Shown here: one piece after another, positions 43,900-52,623 of the stretch
Position numbering within the stretch: position 1 is the stretch's first letter
Layout of the letters: each line of letters begins with the position of its first letter
Origin: Thalassolituus sp. UBA1087
GTDB lineage: Bacteria; Pseudomonadota; Gammaproteobacteria; Pseudomonadales; Oceanobacteraceae
DNA length: 64,000 nt
Reading direction: 5' to 3'
Assembly (NCBI GenBank): GCA_002314145.1
Contig: DCCG01000034.1
Coordinates: forward strand, 81,287-145,286
Notes under the pieces: model-generated
Database searches by the model: none
Seen by the model: only the letters and a program-made list of their open reading frames with translations
Told to the model about the DNA's origin: nothing
Position numbers and translations under genes: made by a program

Positions 43900-44306
43900 C
43901 TTTCCAGTCCATCGGCCATTTGAGCAACACCATACAAGGTCGTAGCGAACTCTTCCGTGTCCAGGTCATCCAGCCACCAGTTACCCATTGCCACCAGATG
44001 ACAACCTCCGACTTTATCCAGCGCCCAGCCGGCACACAGACTTTTGTCATTTTCGCGTAACAGGCGCAGCGCCATACTGGTACCGAGCATCTGGTCCGGC
44101 ATGCTGCTGACGTCCAGCACGGCGGAAGCAATTTCGACAATGTCGCTGTTACCGCTTTCACTCGGGTGATGCATCACCACGACACGCTGTGAGCGGCCGC
44201 CTTCCATATTAAACATAACACTGATCATGTGCTCGTTATCGTAGTGGATATTCAGATCCAGTGCATCCGCATGTTTGGTGATAATTTCATGAAATTTATT
44301 CGACAT
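43875..44306 (-). CDS. Small YbjN/chaperone-like protein, paralogue B
   Basis: 143-aa acidic, soluble protein. Alternating short beta strands and helices with a closing helix ATTLYGVAQMADGLESQLGVDNF. The end matches the next gene's VSSVADQMESRFGVDEF closely, so the two are diverged duplicates; overall layout recalls the YbjN/CesT-type fold. It is the last of three genes read from the M48 protease gene, separated from the next by 11 bp. The last 25 bp overlap the convergent DUF3592-like gene. Confidence 0.75.
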   Translation of the reverse strand: MSNKFHEIITKHADALDLNIHYDNEHMISVMFNMEGGRSQRVVVMHHPSESGNSDIVEIASAVLDVSSMPDQMLGTSMALRLLRENDKSLCAGWALDKVGGCHLVAMGNWWLDDLDTEEFATTLYGVAQMADGLESQLGVDNF

Positions 44307-44317
44307 TTTTTATCTCC

Positions 44318-44767
44318 TTAAAACTCATCCACACCAAAACGTGATTCCATCTGGTCTGCAACGCTTGAAACGGCGGAAACGGCCGCGGTCATTTCACGTT
44401 CGTCCATCGTCTCCAGCAACAGATCGACACAGGCGATCAAAAGCTCATCATCTTCACTTAATGGGGTAAATGCCCAGCGGTAATTCGTAGAGCGGCCATT
44501 GTGCTCCAGCAATTCATTAAACAGGGCTTTCTGATCAACATCAGATTCACGAATGGTACTGAGACGAACCACAGGTGAAGAAACACAAACAACCTCGGTT
44601 CCTTTCGCCGACTGCTGGCTGTTAAAGAACACCATCTGTGAACGCTCATCGTTTTCCATAAACAACATTTTTACGGAGCCCTCGGAAGTGACTTCGTAGT
44701 TCCAACCTATCTGATCACAGTAGGTTATGATTTTATCGGTAAAAGAACTTGGGTAAGGGTTACTCAC
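44318..44767 (-). CDS. Small YbjN/chaperone-like protein, paralogue A
   Basis: 149-aa acidic, soluble protein starting MSNPYPSSFTDKIITYCDQIGWNYEV. Shares layout and the C-terminal VADQMESRFGVDEF with the 43875-44306 product (MADGLESQLGVDNF). It lies between the M48 protease gene (21 bp) and its paralogue (11 bp) in one predicted operon. Possibly a binding partner, chaperone or inhibitor for the protease; this is inference from position only. Confidence 0.75.
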   Translation of the reverse strand: MSNPYPSSFTDKIITYCDQIGWNYEVTSEGSVKMLFMENDERSQMVFFNSQQSAKGTEVVCVSSPVVRLSTIRESDVDQKALFNELLEHNGRSTNYRWAFTPLSEDDELLIACVDLLLETMDEREMTAAVSAVSSVADQMESRFGVDEF

Positions 44768-44788
44768 TGAATTTTCTCCATCATGGAT

Positions 44789-45997
44789 CTAATCAAGAAA
44801 CATCATAATCTGCTGAATAAATGAAGGTTCGACCTTCATAATGTCAGCCATTGCCATTAACGCATCCATTTCACTGTCATCAATGTTCTGGTCGGCACGG
44901 GCGACAACCACCAGCCGCTGAATAAAAGAACAGCGCTCTGAGGGGCCAAGTACCAGTAAAGGTTTGCACGACCCGGTGAAATTATCTTTTGCCAACTGCA
45001 CCGGGTCAGCAGAGGCATTAATCTGTTCCATGCCCCGATCAAATACTTCCTGACCTGCCTGTGACAGCAGGTTCTCAGCTTCTTCATTGGCCAGCACACC
45101 ATCAGCGTATGCCACCCAGGCTCCGCCCCAGAAAACAGCTTCATTCATCATCTGCTGTTTGTCGTTATCGGTGACGGGCTCCATATAATCCAGAACCTGC
45201 TTAATGGCATCGTCGATCTCAGACAGCGTTTTTTCCGCACTGCCCTGCCCGGTCAGCTGCTTGTAACGATCAGACTGACCATAGAGATCCACAGCCATCA
45301 CGCGGATGGGATTAAAAGGGTGCGACGAATAACAGTGAGATGTGTCTTCCAGACTATTAGCCAATTCAGAAAGGTCCTGAATCTGTGACGAGTATTCTTT
45401 CAGGTCAAATTCAATAATCGGGTGTGCGACACCACAGGAAAGCTTGAGAAAAGAACTGATCGCTGCTGATGGGTTCTGACAGACATACACACCGGCACGG
45501 TCCGCTGAAATCTCCGCGCGCCGGCTCCAGGACATCACTTTCATCGCTTCAGAAGCAGTGAGTGATTTGCCTTCAAGAATGCTGTGCGTCGGCAAAGCGT
45601 AATGATGGAAAAGCGCGTGACCAAGCTCATGGCCAATAACGAAATTCAGTTCATCCTGGCTCATAGACATTAACAAACCGGAACTGAAGGTCAGAATAAT
45701 GTTATCCCCTCCGGTATAGGCGCAGCTGGCATTGGGTTCCGGACTGTTATAGATGTACAGCTCGATATCCTTATCCTCAAGCCCCAGTTTTTGCTGCGCT
45801 GATGTCACCCGTTGAAACAGGTCCGGCGCCATTTTCTGGCTGATCCTGAGGCTATTGCCCAGCAGGTCACGGCGATAAGCGATGGTATTCATCTCACGAG
45901 TGCGTTTATCGGCCAGTGTTTTTACTTTTTCATCAGACATCAACTCGTCAAACAGGCTGACATCCAGTTTAAAACGGATTTGTTCGTCTATATCCAC
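44789..45997 (-). CDS. Cytoplasmic M48-type zinc metallopeptidase with C-terminal TerB-like domain
   Basis: 402-aa protein. Zinc motif HELGH at residues 123-127 (FVIGHELGHALFHHY) and the downstream Glu in RRAEISADRAGVYVC mark an M48 peptidase. There is no signal peptide or membrane helix, unlike HtpX. The last 130 residues are helical with FWGGAWVAYADGVLANEEAENLL and VVVARADQNIDDSEMDALMAMADIM, a TerB-like signature of the tellurite-resistance/stress family. I chose the GTG at 45997, six bases after AGAGGA, instead of a TTG 27 bp upstream. First gene of a three-gene unit with two small paralogues. Confidence 0.85.
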   Translation of the reverse strand: MDIDEQIRFKLDVSLFDELMSDEKVKTLADKRTREMNTIAYRRDLLGNSLRISQKMAPDLFQRVTSAQQKLGLEDKDIELYIYNSPEPNASCAYTGGDNIILTFSSGLLMSMSQDELNFVIGHELGHALFHHYALPTHSILEGKSLTASEAMKVMSWSRRAEISADRAGVYVCQNPSAAISSFLKLSCGVAHPIIEFDLKEYSSQIQDLSELANSLEDTSHCYSSHPFNPIRVMAVDLYGQSDRYKQLTGQGSAEKTLSEIDDAIKQVLDYMEPVTDNDKQQMMNEAVFWGGAWVAYADGVLANEEAENLLSQAGQEVFDRGMEQINASADPVQLAKDNFTGSCKPLLVLGPSERCSFIQRLVVVARADQNIDDSEMDALMAMADIMKVEPSFIQQIMMFLD

Positions 45998-46378
45998 GTT
46001 TATCCTCTGAACTGTGTGCTGCAAAACAGATTAATCAGGGCCTGTTAACAATGATTATGCAGGCCAGTGACTATGACTCCGCCAATGACACCGCGAAGCC
46101 GGAAAAATCAGCAGGGTTAACTATAGACTCCGATATATTATTTTCTGCGAACCATCCCTCTTCCTTTGCATAAAACTTGCGGCAAATCACTGCGTGTAGC
46201 AAGAAAAGGACAAAAACAAACCAGATATCAACATGACTGATCTTAATATTTCACATCGCAGACGCCAATATAACCATAAACACATACAGATAAGTTCGCA
46301 CCGTTCAGGGCCTGTTTCTGCTATTATCCGCCCTGATCCGTAATAAAACCCTGGCACTACAATGAGGTCGCCCTGCCC
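45998..46378. other. Divergent intergenic region M48 protease / CvfB-like protein
   Basis: 381 bp between two divergent starts. No RNA gene, terminator or strong palindrome seen. Should hold both promoters. Confidence 0.5.
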
Positions 46379-47419
46379 ATGGAACCTGGTAAATATCACA
46401 CACTGACACTGACCGATCTTCTGCCCCAGGGAGCCTACCTGGAAGACGAAGACGGCAGCCGCATATTGCTGCCACGTAAGCAGATCCCGGCTGGTGTTGA
46501 AACCGGGGATGCGATCACTGTGTTCGTTTATCTGGATTCAGAAGACCGCCTGATTGCCACCAGTCAGCGCCCCAAAGGAGCTCTGGGTGAAGTGGCCTGG
46601 CTGGAAGCCATCGACATCAACCAGACCGGTGCCTTTCTGGACTGGGGTCTGGCCAAAGATCTGTTTGTTCCTTTCGCTGAACAGAAACAACGCATGGAGC
46701 AGGGCAAACACTACGCCGTGTATATCACCCAGGATAACACCGGCCGTCTGATCGGCAGTGCGCGCTTAAACCGTTTTATAAAAGACGAAGTCAAAGCTGG
46801 CTGGCCGGGCACAGCCACGGGCTATGATACCGGCGACTCCGTGAAACTGCTGATCGTGCAGCGTACGGATATTGGCTATAAAGCCGTGGTGGATAATAAG
46901 TACTGGGGCGTACTGTACAACGACGATATCCGCAAACCGGTACGACCCGGGCAGCGCATGCAGGGTTACGTCAAACGTCTGCGCGAAGATAACCGCCTCG
47001 ATCTGATGCTGGAGCCGGCCGGACATGGCAAAGCCGATCCGCTGGCCAAACGTATTCTGAAAAAACTGGAAGAAGGCAATGGTACCCTGGGGCTGAATGA
47101 CTACTCCCCGGCTGATCTGATTGAACTGCATTTCGGCGTCAGCAAACGTACCTTCAAAATGGCCATCGGTAAGCTGTTTAAGGAACGTAAAATCGTTATC
47201 GAAGAAGACGGTATCCGCCTGGCAACTGAAGACGATAAAAAAGCCCCCCGGCAGAAGAAAGCTGCTTTACAAGAAACACCGCAGGATGCAGAAAAGAAGA
47301 GTACTGATACCAAAAGCAATAACAAAAAAGACGGCGATAAAAAAACTGGCGGCAAAAAAGTCTACCGCAACCCGAAAAAGAAAAGCGGCAAAACCCTGGG
47401 TTTAAAAAAGAAAGACTGA
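46379..47419 (+). CDS. S1-domain RNA-binding protein, CvfB/YitL family, with Lys-rich tail
   Basis: 346-aa protein. N-terminal S1-like repeats (about 1-210: GEVAWLEAIDINQTGAFLDWGLAKDLFVPFAEQKQRMEQGKHYAVYITQDN) and a C-terminal winged helix (about 225-280: LGLNDYSPADLIELHFGVSKRTFKMAIGKLFKERKIVIEEDGIRL) match CvfB. The last 65 residues are dominated by Lys, Asp, Gly, Asn (KKSTDTKSNNKKDGDKK) and lie outside the family core; similar basic tails are common in RNA-associated proteins. ATG preceded by GAGGTCGCCCTGCCC. Probably a post-transcriptional regulator. Confidence 0.9.
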   Translation: MEPGKYHTLTLTDLLPQGAYLEDEDGSRILLPRKQIPAGVETGDAITVFVYLDSEDRLIATSQRPKGALGEVAWLEAIDINQTGAFLDWGLAKDLFVPFAEQKQRMEQGKHYAVYITQDNTGRLIGSARLNRFIKDEVKAGWPGTATGYDTGDSVKLLIVQRTDIGYKAVVDNKYWGVLYNDDIRKPVRPGQRMQGYVKRLREDNRLDLMLEPAGHGKADPLAKRILKKLEEGNGTLGLNDYSPADLIELHFGVSKRTFKMAIGKLFKERKIVIEEDGIRLATEDDKKAPRQKKAALQETPQDAEKKSTDTKSNNKKDGDKKTGGKKVYRNPKKKSGKTLGLKKKD

Positions 47420-47534
47420 CAAAGAAAGATTAAAAACTGAACCTGGTAAACCGCCCACGGCAGAGGCAAACATCCGCCTCAGCCGTGGCCCGCCCCGCAG
47501 AAGCCGCTCTCAGGACTGCACCTCAAAACCGTCC

Positions 47535-48536
47535 TCAGGCCGGTTTCACCACAGGTAACCAGCGCAGCAGGGATGATGGCAGCAGCGCAAATACCGCCGT
47601 CCGAGCTTTGTGCCAGAATGCCGACAACAATAATAATGACGCCCCGATGATCAGACCGGTCAGTGCCAGCCCGGATTCAATATCCCCATAAAGCTGCATC
47701 ATGTCTGCGATGGAATAAATCACATACCCCAGTGACGACACCATGAGCGCACGGCGGTCGATGGCAATCGAAATCAGGGTAATCACTGCATATAACAACA
47801 CCACAGTGATCACCGCCGTCAGCGACGACTCCGCCTGAATAATACCGCTCCAGTAAAACACCGGATGAATCATCAGCGGTGCCGCCAGCAGGTGCAGCCA
47901 GAACGCGACCGCTGACTGATGGCCAATACGCTGAGGATCACGCGAATCCCAGCGCATGGCCAGCAGAAACACGCAGACACCGGCACAGAAAACAAACACC
48001 AGCAGTCCGTCCCGGGACAGATCCAGCAGGCCGCCCAGAATCGCCAGCACAGCAGCAATCGCCGACACAGTACCGGCCGCCACCGTCACCGGCACCCGGA
48101 ACCTCAGCCAGTGCAGATAAGCCGCTGCGGCCACCATTAATGACCCGATGGTCATCTGCAGACTGTTATTTATCTCCATGGTATTCACGACCATCAGGCT
48201 CAGACTGCCAATAAAGCTGAACAGGAGCACAATAGCCGGCAGTGCCATACGGCGGCGGCGTACGAAATATTCCGCCACTCCCCAGGAGGTGACCGCCACC
48301 AGCGAGTAACGCAGGATATCGCCCTGATCACGGGCCAGCCAGGACACGGACAACAGCAGTAAGGCGCAGGCAATCACCACAAACACATCATTAAAACTGG
48401 TGATCAGGCGAAAATTTTCTTCATCCACGGCCACCGAATGACGACGCTTATTCATCAGCTGGCGAAAATCATCCACCGCCTGCTGACTGAACACGCCTTC
48501 CTTGACGGCATCCGTCAGGTCTTCATCACTGTACAT
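47535..48536 (-). CDS. DUF2157-like multi-pass membrane protein
   Basis: 333-aa protein. A soluble N-terminal helix region (MYSDEDLTDAVKEGVFSQQAVDDFRQLMNKRR, a DUF2157-type start) is followed by about ten hydrophobic segments (VIACALLLLSVSWLA, LPAIVLLFSFIGSLSLMV, TVAAGTVSAIAAVLAILGGLLDL, LLVFVFCAGVCVFLLAM, and others). No known catalytic motif. Converges with the CvfB-like gene across a 115-bp gap. Confidence 0.8.
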   Translation of the reverse strand: MYSDEDLTDAVKEGVFSQQAVDDFRQLMNKRRHSVAVDEENFRLITSFNDVFVVIACALLLLSVSWLARDQGDILRYSLVAVTSWGVAEYFVRRRRMALPAIVLLFSFIGSLSLMVVNTMEINNSLQMTIGSLMVAAAAYLHWLRFRVPVTVAAGTVSAIAAVLAILGGLLDLSRDGLLVFVFCAGVCVFLLAMRWDSRDPQRIGHQSAVAFWLHLLAAPLMIHPVFYWSGIIQAESSLTAVITVVLLYAVITLISIAIDRRALMVSSLGYVIYSIADMMQLYGDIESGLALTGLIIGASLLLLSAFWHKARTAVFALLPSSLLRWLPVVKPA

Positions 48537-48744
48537 TCTGTTATCCCTCTCCTGTCCCTTTTATCAATGACATCCTCAGTATCCCTGTCATGCCGGTGTG
48601 CTTCAAGCCAGTTGCACTGATCAGAGCATACAACACCTGCGACACCGGCCGGTCGCGGCAGTATCGTCTTAAGCCCCGGAAACAAGTATGATCCCGTTTC
48701 TTTAATCCGACCGGCACAACAATGCCACCCAGGAGTTCTCTGTT

Positions 48745-49317
48745 ATGCCAAAAGCCAGTGACATCAAAAAGAACGCTGCGATTGAGTACAACGGCAGCGT
48801 GTACTTCGTGAAAGATATTGAACGCTCTGTGCCTCAGGGCCGCGCCGGCGGGAGCCTGTACCGCATGCGTATGTACGATGTGGTGAGCGGCCATAAAGTC
48901 GATGAAACCTTCAAGGATTCCGACATGCTGACGCTGGCCGACCTGGTCAAACGTCCGTCCATGTTCTCCTACACCGACGGTGATGAGTACGTCTTTATGG
49001 ATAATGAAGACTTCACGCCCTACCACCTCAACAAAGAGTCGATTGCGGATGAAGTTCTGTTTATTAATGAACAGACCGAAGGCGTCCAGGTGATTCTGAT
49101 CGACGGCTCACCGGTCGGCCTGGACCTGCCGTTAGTCGTCGAGCTGGAAATTACCGACACCGAGCCATCAGTGAAAGGCAACTCCGCCACGGCCCGCACC
49201 AAGCCGGCCACCATGAGCACCGGTCTGGTGATTCAGGTGCCGGAACACATTTCCACCGGTGATGTGGTGAAGATCAATATCGAGGAACGCCGTTTTCTGG
49301 GTCGTGCCGGTAAGTAA
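48745..49317 (+). CDS. efpL: Elongation factor P-like protein EfpL (YeiP)
   Basis: 190-aa EF-P paralogue that rescues ribosomes at difficult peptide motifs. Strongly like E. coli YeiP in layout and motifs (MPKASDIKKNAAIEYNGSVYFVKDI; SARNKPATLSTGLVIQVPE region here TARTKPATMSTGLVIQVPEHIS). The tip residue is Arg33 (PQGRAGGSLYRMRMYD), as in EfpL, rather than the lysine modified in EF-P. Only the three-domain EF-P fold is present. ATG with GGAGTTCTCTGTT upstream. Confidence 0.95.
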   Translation: MPKASDIKKNAAIEYNGSVYFVKDIERSVPQGRAGGSLYRMRMYDVVSGHKVDETFKDSDMLTLADLVKRPSMFSYTDGDEYVFMDNEDFTPYHLNKESIADEVLFINEQTEGVQVILIDGSPVGLDLPLVVELEITDTEPSVKGNSATARTKPATMSTGLVIQVPEHISTGDVVKINIEERRFLGRAGK

Positions 49318-49350
49318 TTACCCGCCGCCTCCTGCAAACTGGTCAGACAT

Positions 49351-49378
49351 AAAAAAGACGCCCTTTGGCGTCTTTTTT
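49351..49378. terminator. Bidirectional terminator between efpL and the SemiSWEET gene
   Basis: AAAAAAGACGCC-CTTT-GGCGTCTTTTTT is a perfect 12-bp stem with A and T runs on both sides, between convergent genes. Confidence 0.93.
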
Positions 49379-49409
49379 ATAGCTTCTTCACTTAAGCCAG
49401 CGCCCCGGC

Positions 49410-49700
49410 TCAGAACGCCAGCGCCGTCACCGCCGTGGCAAAGCCACACACCGCCCCCACACTGTTGGACCAGAACAGCGGCCAGTCGCGGTCGCGCTTA
49501 AGATAGGAATACGCCATCCAGGCGAAACAGTTCACCGTGGTAGCCAGCGGCAGTATCACCGAGCCGGTCTGGCCGTTGAGATTCAGGCGGATCTGGTCGA
49601 TGTAGGATGAGAACATCAGAATGCCCATCACCGAGGCAAACCAGCCCAGGCGGTTTACCAGTTTTTCGTAACGGTCGTCAGCGGCAGCAGCAGTCGTCAT
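49410..49700 (-). CDS. SemiSWEET-family transporter-like protein
   Basis: 96-aa protein with three transmembrane helices. The sequence FASVMGILMFSSYIDQIRLNLNGQTGSVILPLATTVNCFAWMAYSYLKRDRDWPLFWSNSVGAVCGFATAVTAL shows the SWEET pattern: a PQ-loop-like QIRLN region, substrate-site Trp/Asn residues and a WPLFWSN(x)VG motif. These proteins form dimers moving small sugars. The ATG at 49700 has GGAGATTGCT upstream; an upstream frame extension lacks support. Confidence 0.85.
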   Translation of the reverse strand: MTTAAAADDRYEKLVNRLGWFASVMGILMFSSYIDQIRLNLNGQTGSVILPLATTVNCFAWMAYSYLKRDRDWPLFWSNSVGAVCGFATAVTALAF

Positions 49701-49913
49701 AGCAATCTCCGGTAGCGGAATCAGGTTCAGATTGAGACCGTCCATTTAAATACAGCCGTTCAGGGCTATGTATTCAAAAAACCAACGGATTAGTTCAGGA
49801 AATATGATATTTCGTCAAAGTCGCCCTGCCATAGCGGCCGATTGTTCGTTTTTTCGTCGGAAAATCCGTATAATCGCCGCCGTTTTTAACTTATCTGACT
49901 TCAGGGTTTCTCT

Positions 49914-51509
49914 GTGATCTCCACCGCTAATATCACCATGCAATTCGGTGCCAAGCCGCTTTTTGAGAACATCTCCGTTAAATTCGGGGAAGGTAACCGC
50001 TACGGCCTGATCGGCGCCAACGGCTGTGGTAAGTCCACCTTTATGAAGATTCTTGATGGCACACTGGAACCCACCGCCGGTAACGTCAGCATCACGCCCA
50101 ACGAGCGTCTGGGTAAGCTGAACCAGGATCAGTTCGCGTTTGAAGAGTTTACCGTCATCGACACTGTCATGATGGGCAATAAAGAGCTGTGGGCAATTAA
50201 AGAAGAGCGTGACGCCATCTATGCCAACCCGGAAGCCAGCGAAGATGACTATATGCGCGCGGCTGAGCTGGAAGGTGAATTTGCCGAAATGGATGGCTAT
50301 ACCGCCGAATCCCGCGCCGGCGAACTGTTACTGGGAGCCGGTATTGCCAGTGAGCAGCATAACGGCCCTATGAGCGAAGTCGCACCAGGCTGGAAACTGC
50401 GGGTGCTGCTGGCTCAGGCGCTGTTTTCTGACCCGGATATTCTGCTGCTCGACGAACCGACCAACAACCTGGATATCAACACCATCCGCTGGCTGGAAGG
50501 TATCCTCAATGATATGAAGTGCACCATCATTATCATTTCCCACGACCGGCACTTCCTCAACGCGGTGTGCACCCACATGGCGGACATCGATTATGGCGAC
50601 ATCAGAATTTATCCGGGCAACTATGATGACTTTATGATTGCCTCCACCGCGGCCCGTGAACGCCTGCAATCAGAAAATGCCAAGAAGAAAGCTCAGATTG
50701 CTGAACTGCAGCAGTTTGTATCGCGCTTCTCCGCCAACGCGTCCAAATCCAAGCAGGCCACCAGCCGGGCCAAGCAGATTGAAAAGATCAAGCTGGATGA
50801 TATCAAGCCGTCCAGCCGCCAGAACCCCTTTATCCGCTTTAATCAGGAGAAGAAACTCCACCGTCTGGCGCTGGAGATCGAGGGCCTGACCCATGCTTAC
50901 GCTGGCGAACAGCCACTGTTTAAGAACACCAACCTGCTGGTTGAAGCCGGTGAGAAAATCGCCGTCATCGGGGCTAACGGTGTGGGTAAAACCACCTTCC
51001 TGAAATGCCTGGTGAACGATATCCCCCCAACCGGCGGTGAAATCAAATGGGCTGAAAACGCCGATCTGGGTTACTACGCTCAGGATCACGAGTACGAGTT
51101 CGCCAAAGACCAGAATCTGTTTGACTGGATGGAGCAGTGGAAAACCGATCAGCACGACGACCAGGTGGTGCGCGGCACACTGGGCCGCCTGCTGTTCAGT
51201 CAGGACGATATCAAAAAGAACGTGAAGGTCTGCTCGGGTGGTGAAAAAGGCCGTCTGTTATTCGGCAAGCTGATGATGGGCAACCACAATGTGCTGATTA
51301 TGGACGAACCCACCAACCACATGGACATGGAATCCATTGAATCCCTGAACATGGCGCTGGATATGTACGAGGGTACTCTGGTGTTTGTTTCTCACGACCG
51401 TGAATTCGTATCGTCACTGGCGACCCGCATTCTGGAAATCCGCGACAACCAGATTGTCGATTTCCATGGCAGCTATGATGAATATCTGCGCTCGCTGGGC
51501 GTTGAGTAA
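49914..51509 (+). CDS. ybiT: ABC-F family ATPase YbiT
   Basis: 531-aa translation-associated ABC-F protein without membrane domain. Two ATPase cores: Walker A GANGCGKST and GANGVGKTT, signatures MSEVAPGWKLRVLLAQAL and CSGGEKGRLLFGKLM, Walker B LLLDEPTNNLD and LIMDEPTNHMD, and both switch His motifs (SHDRHFL, SHDREFV). The start sequence MISTANITMQFGAKPLFENISVKFG is characteristic of YbiT. GTG start at 49914. Acts on ribosomes; energy-dependent control of translation. Confidence 0.95.
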   Translation: MISTANITMQFGAKPLFENISVKFGEGNRYGLIGANGCGKSTFMKILDGTLEPTAGNVSITPNERLGKLNQDQFAFEEFTVIDTVMMGNKELWAIKEERDAIYANPEASEDDYMRAAELEGEFAEMDGYTAESRAGELLLGAGIASEQHNGPMSEVAPGWKLRVLLAQALFSDPDILLLDEPTNNLDINTIRWLEGILNDMKCTIIIISHDRHFLNAVCTHMADIDYGDIRIYPGNYDDFMIASTAARERLQSENAKKKAQIAELQQFVSRFSANASKSKQATSRAKQIEKIKLDDIKPSSRQNPFIRFNQEKKLHRLALEIEGLTHAYAGEQPLFKNTNLLVEAGEKIAVIGANGVGKTTFLKCLVNDIPPTGGEIKWAENADLGYYAQDHEYEFAKDQNLFDWMEQWKTDQHDDQVVRGTLGRLLFSQDDIKKNVKVCSGGEKGRLLFGKLMMGNHNVLIMDEPTNHMDMESIESLNMALDMYEGTLVFVSHDREFVSSLATRILEIRDNQIVDFHGSYDEYLRSLGVE

Positions 51510-51945
51510 TCCCGCACTGATGTAACCGGGGATGCCTGTCTGATTTCTGATCAGGCAGGCCCCTGTTCTGATCCCTCCGCCCACCTGTTCCCGGAACTTC
51601 CCCTGCTGATCCGCCGCCCCACAAACAGGCTCATTGGGCCGGTTTCTGATTTCCTGTTTTCCGTCAGCGGACTGAATCCGCCACCTTCATCGACCAATAT
51701 TAATATTGATCTCTGTATCATTTGCTATCCTTAACAGGAAGAGCGACAGGTTTTGCTGCAGATATTCAATGCTGTGGTACAGCCACGGCATGAATCAAGT
51801 TTTCATTGAAATAACTTCACATATGCTTAAGCTGCGATCCCTGTCACACAGATCAATTCTGAACCATAATATTGCCTGATACGACCTTTAACGCCATTTA
51901 TCGCATGCTATATTGCGACAGAACCGGTCCCGTTGTGGAGAAAAC
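51510..51945. other. Intergenic region with a possible terminator and a palindrome
   Basis: 436 bp without a gene. A stem-loop at 51534-51560 (11-bp stem with one wobble) may end ybiT, although no T-run follows. CAATATTAATATTG (51695-51708) is a perfect 14-bp palindrome. Promoter of the next gene is expected near 51880-51940; TATATT at 51909-51914 is a possible -10. Confidence 0.5.
51695..51708. promoter_or_regulatory. 14-bp AT-rich palindrome
   Basis: CAATATTAATATTG equals its own reverse complement. Position about 240 bp upstream of the cyclic-nucleotide-binding protein gene. Could be an operator; chance is also possible in AT-rich DNA. Confidence 0.3.
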
Positions 51946-52593
51946 ATGCGCCGAATCACCCGCGAGGAATACCCCATCGATACGCTGCAACGTATCGTCA
52001 ACGGTGTGACTTTTTTTAAAGACCTGATTCAGACCGATCCGACCCAGTTTGAATTACTGATGAGTGTTACCCAGTTCGTCACGGCTGACGAAAACGAAAT
52101 CGTTCTGCATCGCGGAGAAGATGCGAACGTGCTGTATTTTTTGCTGAAAGGCCAGCTGGCAGTGATGTCCAACGACAACGATCAGGACATCATCAACACC
52201 ATCAATCCGGGCGAAATGTTCGGCGTCATGGCCATGGTCATGAAGTCCAAACGCTCAGCGTCCATTAAAGTCGGTGGCCGCAGTGTGCTGCTGGCAGGCA
52301 TTGATTATCATCATTTCAACGATCTGAAAGATTTCACGCTGTTCAGCCTGCAGACGAAAATCAGCTTTTTCCGTATGTTAAGCAACCACATACGCTGGAC
52401 GCTGGAACAGAATAAAATGCAGATTCCGGATCACCCTCTGGTCGCCCGGCTGCGCAAGCTGCCACTGTATTCCGGAGAAAAGAATACCCCTGAAGAACTG
52501 GAGTTTCTGTTTGAGCAGGCCCATATTCTGGCGGACCTGCTGTGTGAGTGGAACGAGTCGCTGAACAGCGGCGGCAGCTGGCACCAGTTCTGA
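51946..52593 (+). CDS. Cyclic nucleotide-binding domain (CNMP) protein
   Basis: 215-aa soluble protein. The central CNMP-like beta-roll (about 35-135: VTQFVTADENEIVLHRGEDANVLYFLLKGQLAVMSNDNDQDIINTINPGEMFGVMAMV) retains the cap region, but the phosphate-binding cassette Arg typical of CRP is not obvious (NPGEMFGVMAMVMKSKRSASIKV). The remaining part is helical and contains no clear HTH, so it may not bind DNA. ATG at 51946 has GGAG eight bases upstream. Possibly a cyclic-nucleotide or redox sensor. Confidence 0.85.
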   Translation: MRRITREEYPIDTLQRIVNGVTFFKDLIQTDPTQFELLMSVTQFVTADENEIVLHRGEDANVLYFLLKGQLAVMSNDNDQDIINTINPGEMFGVMAMVMKSKRSASIKVGGRSVLLAGIDYHHFNDLKDFTLFSLQTKISFFRMLSNHIRWTLEQNKMQIPDHPLVARLRKLPLYSGEKNTPEELEFLFEQAHILADLLCEWNESLNSGGSWHQF

Positions 52594-52623
52594 TCTCCCG
52601 CCGGCGACTGACCCGGAAGAGAG

